Origin: Endozoicomonas montiporae CL-33
GTDB taxonomy: Bacteria; Pseudomonadota; Gammaproteobacteria; Pseudomonadales; Endozoicomonadaceae
Direction: 5' to 3'
NCBI RefSeq assembly: GCF_001583435.1
Contig: NZ_CP013251.1
Coordinates: 2,563,617 to 2,627,616 of the forward strand
Length of the DNA: 64,000 nt
Shown piece after piece: positions 52,914 through 63,149 of the stretch; position 1 is the first letter of the stretch, and the number at the start of each line of letters is the position of its first letter. A program made the translations under genes and the position numbers. A model generated the notes under the pieces. That model searched no databases, was not told the origin of the DNA, and saw nothing but the letters and a program-made list of their open reading frames with translations.

Positions 52914-52953
52914 AAACGGCGACTTACAGGTTAACAGTAAGTCGCCGTTTTTT
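52914..52953 (+). terminator. Terminator after qmcA-nfeD
   Basis: AAACGGCGACTTAC (52914-52927) pairs with GTAAGTCGCCGTTT (52937-52950) over a 9-nt loop, followed by a T-run; 13-14 bp stem, one of the strongest in the window. Confidence 0.9.
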
Positions 52954-52972
52954 TGATGGGAGTATCCGCGCG

Positions 52973-54628
52973 TCAATCGACGCAGACCGCTTTGCTGGTA
53001 ATGTCGCTGTCATTCATACACAGCTCACTCAGGTAGTCGGTCCACCAACGGGGAGCTGAACGCCAGCGGATGGTCTGTGAGATGTTTGAAAATTGCAGTT
53101 TGGCAAAAATCAACAGTCTTGACTGTGATACCGCCATCAGCCAACGGTTGTCTTTGCTGAATTCCAGCTGGGTTGGTTCGACCAGTGGCATAAACCCTTT
53201 CTTTTTACTTAATGACTGATGCACTTCCCAGCGCAGAATACCGTTCTGAGGCTTTAGAATAGTCAGGCGATCTTCATCTTCCTCTGCGACAGCTAAAAGG
53301 TTTGACCGATAAGCAAACTGGACATCGTGAGGAGCAAAACTGAAATCCGGGTGAATGTATTTGTCAGCTGTCTGAATAATGTCGCAACCGCCACTGTAGC
53401 ACTGATGTATTTCCATCGGCTGGTTCGACAGGAACGGTGCAATGACAACAAACTGCCCGTTGGATGTCATACTCAGCTTGCTTGGAACGATCTTTGTCTT
53501 GATTTGATTCACAAGCTTAAATTTCCCGGTAAGATCGTTAAAGTAGAAGCGGTCAATCGGGTGTTTTGAAAGATGCTGATGGCTGGCTACTACGTAATTG
53601 GCAGACAGTTTTCTGCTCACTGCGATTCCATGAGGTGACTGGCCGAAGTTATTTTCTGTTGTTCGACCTACCTGTACCTGATCCGTTACCTGTTCCAGCC
53701 TGCCCAGAGCTTGGTTGAACTGCCATGCGGTTAGCCAGGTTGGCTTCTTGTTTCCTAAAGACGATCCCAGAGCAAAAAGATGTGTGCTTGTAGCACTGAA
53801 TACAGTACTGCATACCCGGTATAGTTTATCTTTCTGGTGCTTTGATCTGTCGGTGGGCGAAAGAGAGGCCAATGGATTGATGGGTACATCACGAGCTTTG
53901 TACAGGTCGATTTTATGGTCATAGGCATCACCACCGACCACCCACTGCTGGTCAGGCGACAGGGACAGAGAACAGTACTCTGCCGGCATTTTCAGATTAC
54001 GATTGATGCTCCAGTCCCACTTTCCCCGGTTATCGGTCAGAAGAATTTTAGTCAGATGTGTGTTTTTAAAACTGACAACGATTTCAGAGGAGGCGCTGAA
54101 AGTGGCGCTTGAAATAGTAGCGGCATCCTTATAAGCAAAATCAGTGGTTTTGTTGAAATCCATTTGTGTGTGATAGAAGTAGGTATCACTGTGGGGGGGA
54201 TAGAGAGTCATCCAGTGCTGACGACTGACACCCAATCCGCTGAGGCTCGTGAGTTTTACCGGACCCTCACTGGCACTCAGAGTGCCTGTAAGAAAGAGAT
54301 TCGGGCTCTCCTTTCCACGGGCATCACCATGCTCTGTAAGTTCGCTGGCAGTCATGGCCGGAGCAAAGACTACTTCCAGCTCATGGCAGCGGGACTCTGA
54401 AAATGTTAATTCAGCAGGCTCGTTTAGAAAACGAAACCCTTCAGGCGGTTTATCCAGAAGCAGTGATTCATTGGGATCAGTGTTACAAATCATAATGGTC
54501 TGGGTTTTTTCAGCGCCTGCAGGTACATGGCCAAAGTCTATGTGTTTGTCAAAAGACAAACCGGCCTGTAAATAGCCACTGAAAAACACTGAGGTGAGTA
54601 CAAAAAAAGTGGCAGACTGTTTCTGCAT
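52973..54628 (-). CDS. Exported protein with Ig-like N-terminus and beta-propeller-like body
   Basis: 551 residues. A signal peptide (TFFVLTSVFFSGYLQA, cleavage before GL) is followed by an ASH/HYDIN-like Ig domain (DFGHVPAGAEKTQTIMICNTD...GFRF), then six or so blade-like segments with the S-x-D-x-x-W/L-V/L pattern (SLSPDQQWVVGGDA, FSATSTHLFALGSS, MTSNGQFVVIAPF, FSKDNRWLMAVSQ). It ends in a Cys-containing tail (LCMNDSD...AVCVD). No enzyme motif. The body may bind a ligand at the cell surface or in the periplasm. It is alone, convergent with nfeD. Confidence 0.6.
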   Translation of the reverse strand: MQKQSATFFVLTSVFFSGYLQAGLSFDKHIDFGHVPAGAEKTQTIMICNTDPNESLLLDKPPEGFRFLNEPAELTFSESRCHELEVVFAPAMTASELTEHGDARGKESPNLFLTGTLSASEGPVKLTSLSGLGVSRQHWMTLYPPHSDTYFYHTQMDFNKTTDFAYKDAATISSATFSASSEIVVSFKNTHLTKILLTDNRGKWDWSINRNLKMPAEYCSLSLSPDQQWVVGGDAYDHKIDLYKARDVPINPLASLSPTDRSKHQKDKLYRVCSTVFSATSTHLFALGSSLGNKKPTWLTAWQFNQALGRLEQVTDQVQVGRTTENNFGQSPHGIAVSRKLSANYVVASHQHLSKHPIDRFYFNDLTGKFKLVNQIKTKIVPSKLSMTSNGQFVVIAPFLSNQPMEIHQCYSGGCDIIQTADKYIHPDFSFAPHDVQFAYRSNLLAVAEEDEDRLTILKPQNGILRWEVHQSLSKKKGFMPLVEPTQLEFSKDNRWLMAVSQSRLLIFAKLQFSNISQTIRWRSAPRWWTDYLSELCMNDSDITSKAVCVD

Positions 54629-54671
54629 GGCATGCTCTCTAATAGATTAGAAAGCTAAAAGTAGCAGATGC

Positions 54672-55652
54672 TTAGGAATTTCCCGTATAAGTCTGCTCAA
54701 TGGCACCAAACAGGCTTTGCCCTTCCGGTGTGGTCACTTCTATGCGAACGGTATCTCCTGCTTTTAAGTACGGTGTCAGAGTTTGTCCTCCAGCTATGAT
54801 TTCCAGCATTCTCTGCTCGACCAGACAACAGGATCCGGTACTTTTGTCTTTGTTGGATACGGTGCCAGAACCGATAATGGTACCTCTTCCCAGAGGTCTG
54901 GTTTTGGCGGCGTGGGCAATGAGCTGGTTGAAGTTAAAGGTCATATCCCGGGCACAGTCGGGATGCCCAAAAGGCTGGTTATTAAAATGAACTTGCATGG
55001 GCAGGCTGAGTTTTCCGTCCTGCCAATAAGTACCCAGTTCATCCGGCGTCACTGCAACAGGTCCAAACGTGCTGGGCGGTTTGCTCTGAACAAATCCAAA
55101 GCCTTTCTCCAGTTCATCGGGTATCAGGTTGCGTAACGAAATGTCGTTGCACAGGGTGACCAGAAGAATGTGCTTGTGAGCCTCTTCAGCACTGCAGCCC
55201 ATTGGAACGTCATCGGTGATCACCGCCAGCTCGGCTTCAAAATCGACGCCCCAGGCGGAATTGGCAACAATATTGTCACAGGGACCCAACAGGTTATCGG
55301 AAACGCCCTGATACATCAGGGGATCTGTCCAGAACCGTTCTGGCATGGCAGCACCACGGGCTTTTCTGGCCAGTTCGACATGATTGACATAGGCACTTCC
55401 GTCCAGCCATTGGGTGGCTCTGGGCAGAGGAGCACTGCAACGTGCCGGGTTAAAGGGAGTGGCTTTGCTCTCCAGATTGCCAGCATTAAGATCCTGCTGA
55501 CAACGGACAAGCTGTGGTAACAGGTTATCCCAGTTGTCGAGACAGTCTCTCAGGGTACTGGCAATGTCGGGAACGGGTATCGCCAGTTTGAGATCACTGG
55601 ACACCATGTGCAGTTGACCATCTCGTCCGGACTGGTAGCTGGCAAGTTTCAT
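54672..55652 (-). CDS. fahA: Fumarylacetoacetate hydrolase
   Basis: 326 residues. Cleaves fumarylacetoacetate to fumarate and acetoacetate, the last step of tyrosine breakdown. The metal-site block VDFEAELAVI (with Glu and Asp) and the substrate loop GRGTIIGSGTVSNKD and GDTVRIEV are in place. It follows hmgA by 27 bp on the same strand. The maleylacetoacetate isomerase gene expected between them is absent from this window. Confidence 0.9.
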   Translation of the reverse strand: MKLASYQSGRDGQLHMVSSDLKLAIPVPDIASTLRDCLDNWDNLLPQLVRCQQDLNAGNLESKATPFNPARCSAPLPRATQWLDGSAYVNHVELARKARGAAMPERFWTDPLMYQGVSDNLLGPCDNIVANSAWGVDFEAELAVITDDVPMGCSAEEAHKHILLVTLCNDISLRNLIPDELEKGFGFVQSKPPSTFGPVAVTPDELGTYWQDGKLSLPMQVHFNNQPFGHPDCARDMTFNFNQLIAHAAKTRPLGRGTIIGSGTVSNKDKSTGSCCLVEQRMLEIIAGGQTLTPYLKAGDTVRIEVTTPEGQSLFGAIEQTYTGNS

Positions 55653-55679
55653 GGTCGTATCCTGCTATTTTTTATCGGG

Positions 55680-56813
55680 TTAGAGAGGGCTTTTCCATGA
55701 ATCGGCATAGGCTTTGATGTCCACCTGTTCCGCCTGACTGGACATCTGCAACGGACGCCGGGTATCAATCATCACTGCCACTTCATTGGTGAAGGTGTGA
55801 GGATCTTCCTGACTTTTCTTCAGGGCTTTAGGATGTGGGCCGTGGGGAAAGCCGCAGGGATGGAAGGTAATCATGCCTGCATCAATGTGATCACGGCTGA
55901 AAAAGTTGCCCTGATGATAAAAAATGACTTCATCAAAATCGTCATTGTTATGGAAAAAGGGCACCTTCAGCGCATCAGGGTCTGTTTCAATAGGGCGGGG
56001 GCAGAATGTACAGACAACAAAGCCCTGACCGACAAATGTCGTATGAACCGATGGCGGCAGATGGTAACGATGGCTGGTCAGAGGACGGATATCGCGCCAG
56101 TTCAGTCTTACGACTGTATTGGTGCCGTGCCAGCCAACCGCATCAAGGGGGTTGAACGGATAAGTCAGGGTTGAAATAGCGTCCAGCCGTTTGATGCGAA
56201 TCTGCCATTCGTTCTCGTCCTGCTGAGCTTTGAACTGATCATTGATTTCAGGGTGATCGAGAACGGCGGGATCGTAAATAGCGTTGTAGCCCGTGACACC
56301 TTTATCAGGTAAACGATAGCAGCCGTCCTTGTTCTCGATCATCAGTATATCAACTGGCTGCGGTGTTTCTATTCGCCAGGCAGTACCTCTGGGGATAACC
56401 AGATAATCGCCTTCGGTGATGGACAGGTGTCCGTAATCGCAGAAAAAATCCCCCTGTCCCTGATGAATAAACAGCAGCTCATCGCCGTCACTGTTTCGTA
56501 CCAGATGCTCCATGGATTTTGGTAGTTGCCAGTAGCGAATAGCAGTGTCCTGATTATACAGAAAGGGCGTAACGGACCATGGGCAGTCCAGTGTACTGTT
56601 CAGCTTGGTAAGATCCAGGGCGTGTGGGCGCAGCGGGCCTTCAAAATGGCTCCAGCCGGTGGGAGGGTGCTGGTGATGCATCTGTGTCACCGGACCGAAA
56701 AAACCTTCGCGTCCGAGTTCGCGCTCATAAGTACCTTCGGGTAGATCGCAGTGTGCCTGCCGGGAGCACTGGCCTTCACGCAGTGGCAGGTGAATCCAAG
56801 GTTTTTGACTCAT
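55680..56813 (-). CDS. hmgA: Homogentisate 1,2-dioxygenase
   Basis: 377 residues from ATG 56813, with GGAG 7 bases upstream; a TTG directly before it (56816) is less likely. It opens the ring of homogentisate with O2 to give maleylacetoacetate; cupin fold, non-haem Fe. Iron ligands fit VPFFHNNDDFDEVIFYHQG (His and Glu) and PCGFPHGPHP (His). ELLFIHQGQGDFFCDYGHLSITEGDYLVIPRG is the usual first cupin. At 377 residues it is the short bacterial form. It pairs with fahA. Confidence 0.88.
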   Translation of the reverse strand: MSQKPWIHLPLREGQCSRQAHCDLPEGTYERELGREGFFGPVTQMHHQHPPTGWSHFEGPLRPHALDLTKLNSTLDCPWSVTPFLYNQDTAIRYWQLPKSMEHLVRNSDGDELLFIHQGQGDFFCDYGHLSITEGDYLVIPRGTAWRIETPQPVDILMIENKDGCYRLPDKGVTGYNAIYDPAVLDHPEINDQFKAQQDENEWQIRIKRLDAISTLTYPFNPLDAVGWHGTNTVVRLNWRDIRPLTSHRYHLPPSVHTTFVGQGFVVCTFCPRPIETDPDALKVPFFHNNDDFDEVIFYHQGNFFSRDHIDAGMITFHPCGFPHGPHPKALKKSQEDPHTFTNEVAVMIDTRRPLQMSSQAEQVDIKAYADSWKSPL

Positions 56814-56965
56814 CAATGGGCTCCGGTTGCAGTCAGTAACGTTAAGAGTTCCATAGGTCGTGTTATTGGTATTATTTCATGGCAAGGGTGCTGACAGTAT
56901 GAACACTTATGACATATAGACGATAGTGTTATGCTTGTCATGAATTTATTAGCTTAAAGCGATGG

Positions 56966-58027
56966 TTGAATGTGGTAAAGCTACTTAAGACCACCCTGTT
57001 CTATTTGAATCAGCAATTGGTCCGGTTAACCTGGCTTGCCATTGTGGCATTGCTGTGTGCTCTGTATTTTGGCAGCTGGTTTTTAATGGAGCTTTCGGGC
57101 GAACAGGGACTGACTGAACCGGGTGTCTGGTTTTACTATTTTGTCACTACGGCCACCACCATTGGCTATGGTGATCTGAGTCCCCAGACAATGGGGGGGC
57201 GAATGGTGGCTGCGTTTTTTATGATGCCTGGCGCCGTGGTGGTGTTTGCGGCATTTCTAGGAAAAATGTCGTCTACTTTTGTCAATATCTGGAGAAAAGG
57301 CATGCAGGGAAAAGGCGATTATTCCATGTTCGATGACCATATTGTCATACTCGGCTGGAACCCTGAGCATACGACACAGATGGTAAACCTGATCTATGGT
57401 GATACCCGCAGAATTGCCCGTAAGGTGGTGCTGTGTGCAACAGAAGAGATGGATAATCCATTCCCTGATTCTGTTCACTTTGTTCGTGGGGAGAACTTGC
57501 ACAGCGAAGATCTTTTGAGGCGATCCGGCATACGTTCGGCTTCTCGCATCATTATCTATCGTGGCAATGACGACAAAACCCTTGCCTCCTGCCTGACTGT
57601 GGTAGCGACAGGAACCGATGCCCATATTGTTGCCTGGTTTGATACTCAGGGTATGGCAGACTTATTAAAATCACATTGTCCGCAGGTTGAGTGTCATTCG
57701 GATATTTCAATGGAAATGCTGGTCAGGTCGGCTCAGGATCCGGGATCATCACGAATTCAGGAGCAATTGTTATCCACCCTTCAGGGGCCAACTCAGTTTT
57801 CTATCATTGTGCCTGAAGGTTTTGGATCGGTGAGCTTTTCCAGACTGATGAGTTATTTTAAAACAGAATATGAAGCCATGATTCTGGGGGTGGCAGAAAC
57901 GGTTACCGGCGATGATCTGCAGTTGAACCCGGACAGTGACTATCAGGTGAAAGATAAGCAAGTCATTTACTATATGGCTTCCGAGCGAATCCATAGTCAC
58001 GATGTTGATTGGGGAAAATGCAGATAG
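56966..58027 (+). CDS. Potassium channel with cytoplasmic RCK/TrkA-N domain
   Basis: 353 residues. The start is TTG 56966 (GTG 56972 is an alternative). Two membrane segments surround a pore helix and selectivity filter TTATTIGYGDLSP, as in MthK/TrkA-type channels. The RCK domain starts DHIVILGWNPEHT (Rossmann GxGxx variant GWNPEH) and carries FVRGENLHSEDLLRRSGI. The C-terminal sub-domain is less conserved. Regulates K+ flux; ligand unknown. Confidence 0.85.
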   Translation: MNVVKLLKTTLFYLNQQLVRLTWLAIVALLCALYFGSWFLMELSGEQGLTEPGVWFYYFVTTATTIGYGDLSPQTMGGRMVAAFFMMPGAVVVFAAFLGKMSSTFVNIWRKGMQGKGDYSMFDDHIVILGWNPEHTTQMVNLIYGDTRRIARKVVLCATEEMDNPFPDSVHFVRGENLHSEDLLRRSGIRSASRIIIYRGNDDKTLASCLTVVATGTDAHIVAWFDTQGMADLLKSHCPQVECHSDISMEMLVRSAQDPGSSRIQEQLLSTLQGPTQFSIIVPEGFGSVSFSRLMSYFKTEYEAMILGVAETVTGDDLQLNPDSDYQVKDKQVIYYMASERIHSHDVDWGKCR

Positions 58028-58267
58028 TTGGCAGATGCAACGGTTACGCAAAACGATGATTAACGATAGGGTGCGCAGGTTTTGATATTTGCGCTCTGTT
58101 CAGTATCATTTATCCAATCATATTGTTAATGTCTATTTGCTTCATTACCTTGTGCCTCATCAGGTTATTTAAGAGGGTAATGGATTATGGTGACTTACAG
58201 TCATAGTTGAGGTGGAGGGGTGGCTGCTTATATTATTTATGTTTAGAAAAGATATGATGGCACATTA

Positions 58268-58753
58268 ATGAAGTCCAACCTGATTACCCGCGCCGGAAAG
58301 GAAGCTTTGCAAAAAGAACTCGAATGGCTCTGGAAAGTGAAAAGGCCTCAGGTGACTCAGGCTGTATCAGAAGCCGCAGCCCTTGGAGACAGGTCTGAAA
58401 ATGCTGAATACAAAGAAGGCAAGCGGGAGCTACGCAGTATAGATCGCAGGCTGCGTTTTCTGACCAAACGACTTGAGAGTGTAAAAGTAGTAGATTATTC
58501 ACCAGAGCAAGAAGGGAAGTGTTTCTTTGGTGCCTGGGTTGAAATTGAGAGTGAAACCGGCGAAATCCTGCGTTGTCGTATAGTCGGTTCAGATGAAATT
58601 GATGTCAGCAAAGGTCATATTACCATCGATTCCCCTATGGCAAAGGCACTGATTGGTAAGCAGGTTGACGACGAGGTGGTCGTGAAAACCCCTGAAGGAG
58701 AGAAATTCTGGTTTATTCTTAAGATACAGTATCAACCCTTTGAGTCAGTTTGA
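58268..58753 (+). CDS. greB: Transcript cleavage factor GreB
   Basis: 161 residues. N-terminal coiled coil with the acidic tip AALGDRSENAEYKEGKRELRSIDRRLRFL (DRSENAEY is the GreA/GreB catalytic acidic motif) and C-terminal FKBP-like domain (GAWVEIESETGEILRCRIVGSDEID...ISPMAKAL-like DSPMAKALIGK). Rescues backtracked RNA polymerase. The size and the SVKVVDYSPEQ region fit GreB rather than GreA. Confidence 0.93.
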   Translation: MKSNLITRAGKEALQKELEWLWKVKRPQVTQAVSEAAALGDRSENAEYKEGKRELRSIDRRLRFLTKRLESVKVVDYSPEQEGKCFFGAWVEIESETGEILRCRIVGSDEIDVSKGHITIDSPMAKALIGKQVDDEVVVKTPEGEKFWFILKIQYQPFESV

Positions 58754-58930
58754 TGGGGATCAGCTGTTCATGTACATATTTTTTGTCGTATAACTAGACT
58801 GGTATTTTTACTTAAATTTCGTGATTCCGGTATGCCATGAGTGCATAATCGTGTATGGTCTTCCGCCTTTTATGTCTGGCATTTTTTCGGTACTTTGATA
58901 GCAGTACCTTGATATGGGTACTTTGATCCC

Positions 58931-59344
58931 GTGAAGCGATACAAGCAAACCATTCTGTCCAATTTTTTCGTGGCTATTGATTCTGGAAACGCTGAGGCCG
59001 GTGACGGAGACTACCATCTGGTGGAAGCAAATCTGGATATTGAGTCCCGGGATGACCGTACTTTGTGTACCGAGGTACTGCATGGCAACTTTCGCTATGA
59101 GGTGCTGACGAACCATCTTTTAAGCCAGGCTTGCCCGATTTGTTCCGCCATCCTGAAGCGTCGTATCAGCAATATGCCACTTGAGCGTAAAGGTGGTGCC
59201 CTGAATGCTTTTGAGGAAGTGGATGAAGAGGTGCCGGAAACTCAAATGGCGCTGATACTGGAAAGCGGTGATCAGGAGCAGGAAGAGCTGGATACAGAAG
59301 TGACTCCACAGAGCCACTCTCCGCAATTTGAATTGTTTGGTTAA
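58931..59344 (+). CDS. Small protein of unknown function with a CxxC motif
   Basis: 137 residues, start GTG 58931 (KRYKQTILSNFF follows). I do not recognise it. A predicted alpha/beta N-terminal part leads to LLSQACPICSAIL, whose two Cys could bind a metal or be redox-active. The last third is strongly acidic (EEVDEEVPETQ, ESGDQEQEELDTE) and ends FELFG. It follows greB by 177 bp and ends before a strong terminator. No signal peptide or membrane span. Confidence 0.55.
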   Translation: MKRYKQTILSNFFVAIDSGNAEAGDGDYHLVEANLDIESRDDRTLCTEVLHGNFRYEVLTNHLLSQACPICSAILKRRISNMPLERKGGALNAFEEVDEEVPETQMALILESGDQEQEELDTEVTPQSHSPQFELFG

Positions 59345-59356
59345 GTTCTGACTGAA

Positions 59357-59394
59357 TAATACCAATCCCATCTTCTAAATATGAATTGGTATAA
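59357..59394. repeat. Short R3-related palindrome
   Basis: TAATACCAATCCCATCTTCT to AATTGGTATAA: the two R3 ends facing each other with no interior. Possibly a remnant of an R3 excision or a minimal R3 unit. Confidence 0.7.
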
Positions 59395-59430
59395 GACCGG
59401 AAAAGTACAACGATTTTCCGGTCGTTCTTT
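59395..59430 (+). terminator. Terminator after the CxxC protein gene
   Basis: GACCGGAAAA (59395-59404), loop GTACAACGA, TTTTCCGGTC (59414-59423), then GTTCTTTATA. Confidence 0.8.
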
Positions 59431-59443
59431 ATAGTAAGCGTTT

Positions 59444-60514
59444 TTACTGAACTCGTTTCCTTGCGGGAAGAACGTCTTTAAGCTTATTGTGCATAGCTCG
59501 CAGAGTTGTTTCTGTGGTTTCCCAGTCGATGCAGGCGTCAGTCACCGAAACACCGTACTCCATTTTGTCACTGATTTTTTGCGCACCCCAGCCAATATTG
59601 CTTTCGACCATCAGTCCAACGATAGATTCATTGCCTTCTATGATCTGGTTGGTCACGTTTTCCAGCACCAGAGGCTGCAGACTTGGGTCTTTATTAGAGT
59701 TGGCGTGAGAGCAGTCCACCATGATGTTGGGTTTGATACCGGCCTTGTGCAGTTCCTGTTCGCAGATGGCCACGCTGACTGAGTCATAGTTCGGTTTCTC
59801 ACTGCCGCCACGCAGAACGACATGACCATAGGGGTTACCTTTGGTTCTCGTGACTGCAACCTGACCATTGCCGCTGATACCTAGGAAACGGTGGGGCTTT
59901 GATACGGAGTTCAGAGCGTTGATTGCGACTTCCAGTCCGCCATCCGTACCGTTTTTAAATCCAACCGCCGATGACAGACCGCTGGCCATTTCACGGTGGG
60001 TCTGCGATTCTGTGGTACGCGCTCCAATGGCTGACCAGGCGACCAGATCCTGAAGGTACTGGGGAGAAATGGGATCCAGTGCCTCCGTTGCTGTCGGTAA
60101 ACCCATTTCAGCCACATCCATCAGTAAGCGCCGGCCAATATGCAGGCCGTCCGCGATCTTGAAAGAGTCGTTCAGGTAAGGGTCATTAATGAGACCCTTC
60201 CAGCCAACGGTGGTTCTTGGCTTTTCAAAATACACCCGCATGACCAGATATAAGGTATCCCCGACCTCTTCACTGAGTGCTTTCAGCCTCTGGGCGTAAT
60301 CAAGAGCAGCACTGACATCATGGATGGAGCAGGGACCAATAACAATGAACAGACGAGGATCTTTGCCATCAATAATATCCCGTATGATCTGACGGCTTTC
60401 GGATACGGTACGGGCAGCGGCCTCACTGACAGGAATTTCCTGCTTCAGGAGTTCCGGTGTGACCAGTACTTCCTGAGATTCAATGTTAAGGTTTTCGATA
60501 GGTAATGCAGTCAT
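59444..60514 (-). CDS. 3-deoxy-7-phosphoheptulonate synthase (DAHP synthase), type I
   Basis: 356 residues. First step of the shikimate pathway, phosphoenolpyruvate plus erythrose 4-phosphate. VIGPCSIHD (metal Cys), RVYFEKPRTTVGWKGLINDP, GARTTESQ, VGFKNGTDG, DCSHANSNKD (metal His) are all present. It is an AroF/G/H-type enzyme by its N-terminal extension; which aromatic amino acid inhibits it cannot be read safely. It is monocistronic. Confidence 0.95.
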   Translation of the reverse strand: MTALPIENLNIESQEVLVTPELLKQEIPVSEAAARTVSESRQIIRDIIDGKDPRLFIVIGPCSIHDVSAALDYAQRLKALSEEVGDTLYLVMRVYFEKPRTTVGWKGLINDPYLNDSFKIADGLHIGRRLLMDVAEMGLPTATEALDPISPQYLQDLVAWSAIGARTTESQTHREMASGLSSAVGFKNGTDGGLEVAINALNSVSKPHRFLGISGNGQVAVTRTKGNPYGHVVLRGGSEKPNYDSVSVAICEQELHKAGIKPNIMVDCSHANSNKDPSLQPLVLENVTNQIIEGNESIVGLMVESNIGWGAQKISDKMEYGVSVTDACIDWETTETTLRAMHNKLKDVLPARKRVQ

Positions 60515-60737
60515 GATGTTCTCAGTCCGGGGCTTTTATCATTGTTACTCCCTCGTCAAGGGGGATTTACTCACCGAGCAGTCTGTTGTTTTCAGATCGC
60601 AGTAAAAACCGACATAGCTTGACGGTGGACAGTCACTCTAATTCATGAGGGACAGGGGCTGCAACTGTTACTGAAGAATTGAACCGGATTTCACAGAACT
60701 ATTGTGCAGTGATACTTTGGCGATCATGGTTTAACAG

Positions 60738-61508
60738 CTAAATCAGATAACGAATACCAAGAATAAGCAGTATGCTGGCCAGAAGAATGCGCATTGCGTT
60801 CTCCGGCAGATGTCGTCCAAGACGGGTGCCGAAATGGACTGCAGGCAGAGAACCGATCAGCAGGACACCAAGTAGTCCAAAGTCAACATTGCCCAGCCAG
60901 ATATGGCCAAGTCCTGCGACCAGGGTGAGTGGAACGGCGTGGGCTATATCGGTACCAACCACCTTCACCGGGGAGAGCATTGGATACAGCATCAACAAAA
61001 TAGCGGTTCCCAGTGCTCCGGCTCCAACGGACGAGAGTGTGACCAGAACCCCCAGCAAAGCCCCCATCATTACCGTGACATTGAAGCGGCGCTGGTCTGA
61101 CCATTGCGCGTTATTCAGGATGCGGATTGACATTAGCTGGCGACGAAAGAACAGTACGAGAGCGGTTAAAGAAAGCATAAAACCAAGGCAGGTTGTTAAG
61201 ATCAGGCTATAATGATCGCTCCCGGCAAACATGTATTTCAGGGTGATAATGGTCGCGATGGTAGTAGGAATACTGCCTGCACACATAGCTTTGACCAGCA
61301 GCCAGTCCACGCTTTTCTGGCGATGGTGTGTCAGCACCCCGCCGCTCTTGGTCAAGGCGGCATACATAAGGTCGGTACCAATGGCGATATGCGCCGGAAA
61401 ACCAAAAACGAGCAGTAGCGGAGTCATGAGAGATCCGCCTCCGATACCGGTTAAACCTACCGCAAATCCCACGCAGGCACCTGCCGAAATGTAGAGTAAT
61501 GCATCCAT
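60738..61508 (-). CDS. TauE/SafE-family sulfite/sulfonate exporter
   Basis: 256 residues, about eight membrane helices, with the N-terminal repeat GACVGFAVGLTGIGGGSLMTPLLLVFG and the second repeat starting GALLGVLVTLSSVGAGALGTAILLMLYP, i.e. the two-fold internal repeat of the family. It probably exports sulfite or a sulfonate. It lies head-to-head with cysB (197 bp apart), a neighbourhood that suggests a link to sulfur metabolism under CysB. Confidence 0.85.
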   Translation of the reverse strand: MDALLYISAGACVGFAVGLTGIGGGSLMTPLLLVFGFPAHIAIGTDLMYAALTKSGGVLTHHRQKSVDWLLVKAMCAGSIPTTIATIITLKYMFAGSDHYSLILTTCLGFMLSLTALVLFFRRQLMSIRILNNAQWSDQRRFNVTVMMGALLGVLVTLSSVGAGALGTAILLMLYPMLSPVKVVGTDIAHAVPLTLVAGLGHIWLGNVDFGLLGVLLIGSLPAVHFGTRLGRHLPENAMRILLASILLILGIRYLI

Positions 61509-61705
61509 GAAATATGGTCTAAAGTTATAAGTAGCTCAGGCGATGTTTGAAATCATGATATTAAACACATGATTTGCTGGTAACTGTAGCGACCGGCTTG
61601 TATTCTTGGAAGTAATTAAATGCTATTCGCTTATATCGTATAGTACTAAGAATACAGAATAAATTTTCATGCTATAGGTTTAGTAAGCTTGACCGGAGGC
61701 CATAA

Positions 61706-62680
<975 letters not shown>

Positions 62681-62713
62681 ACACAATTCATTAAAACAAG
62701 ATATCAGGATAAA

Positions 62714-62741
62714 AACGGCGGCTATCAAGCCGCCGTTTTTT
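62714..62741 (+). terminator. Shared terminator of cysB and the convergent redox protein gene
   Basis: AACGGCGGC (62714-62722), loop TATCAA, GCCGCCGTT (62729-62737), T-run to 62741. The TGA of the minus-strand gene falls in the loop (62725-62727). Confidence 0.9.
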
Positions 62742-63006
62742 CAAGAACATCCTTTACCAGTTTGAAGTAAATGGTATAAATCCGTGCTTCTTTGCCTTCC
62801 TCTTCAACGATAAAGAAGGGGGCTTTATCCACCTGGTAATAGTCAGCCAGCAGAGCACCTTCGCTGCCTGCATCGTTTTCAACATAATCCGCAAAATGGG
62901 TTATCCGGCTGACAAACCCTGATTCTTCCAGTCGCTTTTGAACATCAATACATTTTTTGCAGTGTAATCCATCTGCCATTCTTTTTTTTACCATTGTGAT
63001 ACGCAT
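62725..63006 (-). CDS. Small thioredoxin-fold-like protein with CxxC
   Basis: 93 residues. A beta-alpha start with ADGLHCKKCIDVQKRLEE places CKKC in the glutaredoxin/thioredoxin position. APFFIVEEEGKEARIYT contains the cis-Pro-like APF. No signal peptide, so cytoplasmic. The substrate is unknown; its position next to cysB hints at sulfur or redox work. Confidence 0.7.
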   Translation of the reverse strand: MRITMVKKRMADGLHCKKCIDVQKRLEESGFVSRITHFADYVENDAGSEGALLADYYQVDKAPFFIVEEEGKEARIYTIYFKLVKDVLEKTAA

Positions 63007-63149
63007 AGTGACTCCTCATTTTTAATGAGAGATTTTAACAGCTACCGTTATGAGCTTATTATCTAAAGTTAGAATAACTTCATCTATTATTAGTCACTTG
63101 TGGTATATTCCGTCGATCAATAAACACAATAGCCGCAGGAAAGAAGAAG

